Source of the DNA: Chitinophagaceae bacterium
Lineage (GTDB): Bacteria; Bacteroidota; Bacteroidia; Chitinophagales; Chitinophagaceae
DNA length: 7,508 nt
Assembly: GCA_003455235.1 (NCBI GenBank)
Contig: DMRT01000017.1
Location: 1-7,508, forward strand
Reading direction: 5' to 3'
A model generated the notes under the pieces. The model had not been told where the DNA came from. It was given only the letters and a program-made list of their open reading frames with translations, and made no database searches. Shown piece after piece: positions 5,008-7,508 of this stretch. A program made the translations under genes and the position numbers. Within the stretch, counting starts at the first letter, position 1. Each line of letters begins with the position of its first letter.

Positions 5008-5880
5008 ATGCGTAAAATCCTTTGTTTACTTACCCTTGTGTTTGCTGCCGGCAATCTCTCTGCCCAGGAGATACTGCCGGGTATCACTGTAAAGAATTTC
5101 AGCGGCAAGATCATCATCAGCTGGCGCAACCAGTACCCGCTGGAAGTAAAAACCATCAATATCCAGCGTTCGTTCGACAGCCTGAAGAATTTTTCCACCA
5201 TTGGCACCGTGCTGGCACCCCAGAACGCCGAAAACGGGTTTGTAGATGAGCTGCCGCCTTATAATAAAATGTATTACCGTCTTTTCATTTCTTTTGAAAA
5301 AGGCGATTATATTTTCACCGAATCGGCCAGGCCGGTGAAAGACGTTCCGCCACCGCTGCCCCTGTTCACCCAGGAAACCGTGGTAGATCCGTTTAAAAAA
5401 GCAGACATGAGCCGGCAGGGGCTGAAGGAAACAAAAAAAGAACCCGAATTAAAAACATTGCCTGAAACAACCCCGGGAGAAAAAGAAAAGAAAACCGTTG
5501 CAGGCAAAAAAACGAAAAAGGGGAAAGAACCCGTTGCAAAAAACAGCAAGACAAAAAAAGAACCGCTGATCATTGCCGAAGACCCGGCAGACAGTGAAAA
5601 AGAAGACGCATCCCGCTATCCGAGCAGGCGTATTTATACCAGCCGCGACAATAACGTGGTGATCAGTCTGCCCAATGCCGACAACCGCAAATACAGCGTA
5701 AAATTCTTTGACGAGAATAATAAATTCCTTTTTGAGCTTAACCGGGTAAAAGACACTTACCTGATTATTGAAAAAGTGAATTTCCTGCACGCCGGCTGGT
5801 TCTTCTTTGAAATATTCGAAAACGGCAGGATGATTGAGAAGAACAAATTCTTCATTCCGAAAGAAGGCAGGAATTCATAG
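5008..5880 (+). CDS. Secreted protein of unknown function with two beta domains and a Lys/Glu-rich linker
   Basis: I do not recognise a named family. The ATG at 5008 gives 290 residues; a TTG 12 bases earlier is possible, but the ATG directly precedes a clear signal peptide, MRKILCLLTLVFAAGNLSAQ, with likely cleavage after Ser-Ala (LSA|QE). Residues ~25-107 look like a fibronectin-III/Ig-type beta sandwich (GKIIISWRNQYP, INIQRSFDSLKNFSTIGTV, YNKMYYRLFI). Residues ~128-205 are a disordered linker rich in Lys, Glu, Pro and Thr. Residues ~207-284 form a second beta region (YSVKFFDENNKFLFEL, then HAGWFFFEIFENGRMIEKNKFFI). Its strand-turn rhythm recalls type IX secretion sorting domains but lacks the usual GxY signature. 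It is probably periplasmic or outer-membrane associated. It has its own promoter and ends one base before the convergent lipB stop. Confidence 0.85.
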   Translation: MRKILCLLTLVFAAGNLSAQEILPGITVKNFSGKIIISWRNQYPLEVKTINIQRSFDSLKNFSTIGTVLAPQNAENGFVDELPPYNKMYYRLFISFEKGDYIFTESARPVKDVPPPLPLFTQETVVDPFKKADMSRQGLKETKKEPELKTLPETTPGEKEKKTVAGKKTKKGKEPVAKNSKTKKEPLIIAEDPADSEKEDASRYPSRRIYTSRDNNVVISLPNADNRKYSVKFFDENNKFLFELNRVKDTYLIIEKVNFLHAGWFFFEIFENGRMIEKNKFFIPKEGRNS

Positions 5881-5881
5881 T

Positions 5882-6595
5882 TCAGGTTAATACCGAGTCA
5901 AATATCTTTTCAAAGTTCCGTTGTACTTTCTCTTTGGCTTCGGCATAATCCACCGCATGGCCCAGTTCCCGTTCAATGGAAGTAACCTGCTTGTTCTGTA
6001 TGCCGCATGGAATGATGTTATTAAAGTACCCGAGGTCGGTATTCACATTCAGCGCAAAGCCATGCATGGTGATCCAGCGGCTGCATCGAACACCGATGGC
6101 GCATATCTTGCGTTCCCGCCCGGGTACGTCTGCATCAATCCACACACCGGTTTCACCTTTGCTCCGCTCTCCTTTTATTCCGTATTCCCCGATGGTTTGT
6201 ATTACCACTTCCTCCAGGTTGCGCAGGTATTTGCCAATGTCGGTGCTGTATTTCTCCAGGTCAAGAATGGGATATCCCACAATCTGTTGCAGGCCGTGGA
6301 AAGTTATATCTCCTCCCCGGTTGGTATGAAAAAAGGCGATGTCGTTTTCAGCCAGTTCCTCATCACTCATCAGCACGTGTTCTTTTTTGCCGCTTTTTCC
6401 CAGGGTATATACGGGCGGGTGTTCGCAGAGAAGGAAATAGTTGGAGGTTTGAGCTTTGAAGTTTGAAGTTTGAGGTTCGTGGCGCATGGCAGATTTGATC
6501 TGCACGTTCTCCTGCAGCAACTGCTCCTGGTAGTCCCAGGCGGTTTTGTATTCCACGATCCCAAGGTCTTTAAATATCACCGGCTGCTTATCCAC
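5882..6595 (-). CDS. lipB: Octanoyl-[acyl-carrier-protein]:protein N-octanoyltransferase LipB
   Basis: LipB moves the octanoyl group from acyl carrier protein to lipoyl domains of 2-oxoacid dehydrogenases and GcvH, the first step of protein lipoylation in the cytoplasm. Visible motifs: CEHPPVYTLGKSGKKEHVL at 57-75, RGGDITFHGLQQIVGYPILDL at 93-113 (the family's RGGxxTYHGPGQ block, with Leu for Pro and Gln for Gly), GVWID at 150-154, and the catalytic pair Lys163 (KICAIG) and Cys197 (IIPCGIQNKQVTSI). Start is the GTG at 6595: a stop lies 9 nt further upstream and the next Met (residue 37) would remove a conserved N-terminal strand (VIFKDLGIVEYKTAWDYQEQL). Residues 41-53 (PQTSNFKAQTSNY) are encoded by a 7-bp tandem repeat inserted in a variable loop, with both catalytic residues intact. 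A promoter with a good -7 element precedes it. Confidence 0.95.
   Translation of the reverse strand: MDKQPVIFKDLGIVEYKTAWDYQEQLLQENVQIKSAMRHEPQTSNFKAQTSNYFLLCEHPPVYTLGKSGKKEHVLMSDEELAENDIAFFHTNRGGDITFHGLQQIVGYPILDLEKYSTDIGKYLRNLEEVVIQTIGEYGIKGERSKGETGVWIDADVPGRERKICAIGVRCSRWITMHGFALNVNTDLGYFNNIIPCGIQNKQVTSIERELGHAVDYAEAKEKVQRNFEKIFDSVLT
6445..6479 (-). repeat. 7-bp minisatellite inside lipB
   Basis: Five head-to-tail 7-bp units on the plus strand: AGGTTTG, AGCTTTG, AAGTTTG, AAGTTTG, AGGTTCG (starts 6445, 6452, 6459, 6466, 6473), with a decayed sixth (TAGTTGG) at 6438-6444. Because 7 bp is not a multiple of 3, three units encode seven residues, which gives the protein echo QTSNFKA/QTSNY. The gene stays in frame through the array. 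Confidence 0.85.
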
Positions 6596-6612
6596 TGCAA
6601 TGTTTTAATTTG

Positions 6613-6646
6613 CAAAGATAAAACAAGTCAATGGTCATTGATCAAA
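6613..6646 (-). promoter_or_regulatory. Predicted lipB promoter
   Basis: On the minus strand TTTG (6646-6643) is followed after 22 nt by TATCTTTG (6620-6613), a full match to TAnnTTTG. The predicted start is near 6609, about 14 nt before the GTG start at 6595. The -33 element and much of the spacer are made of the neighbouring 7-bp repeat. Confidence 0.6.
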
Positions 6647-6675
6647 AGTCATAAAGTCAATAAGTCATTTTTAGT
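6625..6675. repeat. Degenerate AAGTCAT-type 7-8 bp repeat between lipB and rluD
   Basis: GTCA-like cores recur at 6627, 6634, 6641 (ATCA), 6648, 6656, 6664 and 6673 (GTCC), spaced 7 or 8 bp at first, with a consensus close to AAGTCAT. Further copies in the opposite direction (AATGACCA at 6700-6707, then GACCAA and GACTAA to about 6730) make an 8-bp inverted repeat with TGGTCATT at 6632-6639. The array fills most of the gap between the two divergent genes. No promoter for rluD could be picked out. Confidence 0.7.
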
Positions 6676-6739
6676 CCCGGCAACTTTTGGCCTCTTATTA
6701 ATGACCAATTGCTGAAAGACCAACGACTAAATACCCAAC

Positions 6740-7508
6740 ATGTCTGAACAAGAAATAGAAATTACTGACTCCGAAGAACTCTACGAACGCCTGGTGCTTA
6801 CCATTGATAAGGGCCAGGAACCCCTCCGTATTGATAAATTCCTGATGACAAGGATTGAAGGCGCCACCCGCAATAAGATCCAGCAGGCCATCGACAACGA
6901 AATGGTGCTGGTGAATGAGAAGCCGGTGAAGACCAACTACAAAGTGAAGCCGAAGGATAAGATTGTGCTGTTCGACAGCCGCTCACCCGAAAGCAGCGAT
7001 ATTGTTGCAGAAAATATTCCGCTCAACATCGTGTACGAAGATCATTCAGTACTCATCATCAATAAAGCTGCCGGCATGGTGGTGCATCCCGGCAGCGGCA
7101 ATCCCAACGGAACCCTCATCAACGGCGTGGCCTATCATCTAAAGCAGCAGAACCCCGAATTGGACGAAGACACGCTTCCCCGGTTCGGCCTGGTTCACCG
7201 CATTGATAAAAACACCAGCGGGTTGCTGGTACTGGCCAAAACACAAAAAGCGATGACCAGCCTGGCCAAGCAATTTTTCAACCACACGGTACACCGCCGC
7301 TATATTGCATTGGTATGGGGCGATGTGGAGAAAAATGAAGGCACCATCATCGCTAACGTGGGCAGGCACCAGCGCTTCCGCAAACTGTTTACCGCCTACC
7401 CCGATGGCGATCACGGAAAAGATGCCATTACTCATTATAAAGTACTGGAACGCCTGAACTATGTCACCCTGGTTGAATCCCGCCTCGAAACGGGCCGCAC
7501 CCACCAGA
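6740..7508 (+). CDS. rluD: 23S rRNA pseudouridine synthase, RluA/RluD family (C-terminus cut by window)
   Basis: The frame from the ATG at 6740 runs open for 256 codons to the window end. RluD-type enzymes convert specific uridines of 23S rRNA to pseudouridine. An S4 RNA-binding domain spans about residues 29-77 (LRIDKFLMTRIEGATRNKIQ, then VLVNEKPVKTNYKVKPKD). The catalytic domain follows: VYEDHSVLIINKAAGMVVHPG at 98-118, the active-site motif LVHRIDKNTSGLLVLAK at 151-167 with catalytic Asp156, and LETGRTHQ at 249-256, where the conserved RTHQIR is cut off. The domain order and the KAAGMVVHPG loop favour RluD over RluA or RluC, but target uridines cannot be read off. About a quarter to a third of the protein is probably missing. 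It diverges from lipB, and no Shine-Dalgarno sequence is visible. Confidence 0.93.
   Translation, partial: MSEQEIEITDSEELYERLVLTIDKGQEPLRIDKFLMTRIEGATRNKIQQAIDNEMVLVNEKPVKTNYKVKPKDKIVLFDSRSPESSDIVAENIPLNIVYEDHSVLIINKAAGMVVHPGSGNPNGTLINGVAYHLKQQNPELDEDTLPRFGLVHRIDKNTSGLLVLAKTQKAMTSLAKQFFNHTVHRRYIALVWGDVEKNEGTIIANVGRHQRFRKLFTAYPDGDHGKDAITHYKVLERLNYVTLVESRLETGRTHQ

Noticed and set aside
7139..7504. A minus-strand frame at the right edge
   Set aside because: It is the shadow of the pseudouridine synthase gene, whose active-site motif HRID is plain on the plus strand.

Overview
The window looks like a chromosomal segment from a Bacteroidota bacterium, most likely Chitinophagaceae. Supporting signs are moderate GC, near absence of Shine-Dalgarno sequences, several TAnnTTTG-type -7 promoter elements, an ECF sigma factor followed by a membrane-anchored trypsin-like protease, small secreted lipoproteins, and protein sequences typical of that family. 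The assignment rests on recognition by eye, not on a search.

Layout. 1-691 (minus): the first ~167 codons of prephenate dehydratase (pheA), joined in frame near position 190 to an unrelated, GC-rich coding segment. This is probably an assembly chimera or a recombination joint. 692-875 (minus): a compact regulatory leader for pheA, with a Bacteroidota promoter, a 25-residue leader peptide rich in Tyr and Phe codons, and a terminator hairpin whose 3' arm is duplicated inside the leader reading frame. Together these form a ribosome-mediated attenuator. 873-1185 (minus): a small repeat-containing lipoprotein and its terminator. 1186-1323: a divergent promoter region. 1324-3007 (plus): an ECF sigma factor, then one long reading frame for a cytoplasmic anti-sigma-like domain, a membrane helix and a periplasmic serine protease. 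That frame is cut by a single in-frame amber codon at 2297-2299. 3032-3060: terminator.

3086-3985 (minus): sugar-phosphate nucleotidyltransferase. 4058-4954 (plus): PLP-dependent ACC deaminase/D-cysteine desulfhydrase family enzyme. 5008-5880 (plus): secreted protein of unknown function. 5882-6595 (minus): octanoyltransferase LipB carrying a 7-bp minisatellite in frame. 6596-6739: divergent promoter region made largely of another 7-bp degenerate repeat. 6740-end (plus): RluD-type pseudouridine synthase, cut by the window edge.

How it fits together. Most genes are unrelated housekeeping or envelope functions in short transcription units. Two parts form integrated systems. One is the aromatic-amino-acid attenuator in front of pheA. 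The other is the sigma factor/anti-sigma-protease pair, which looks like a transmembrane signalling unit. The strongest new observations are the attenuator and the amber-interrupted protease.
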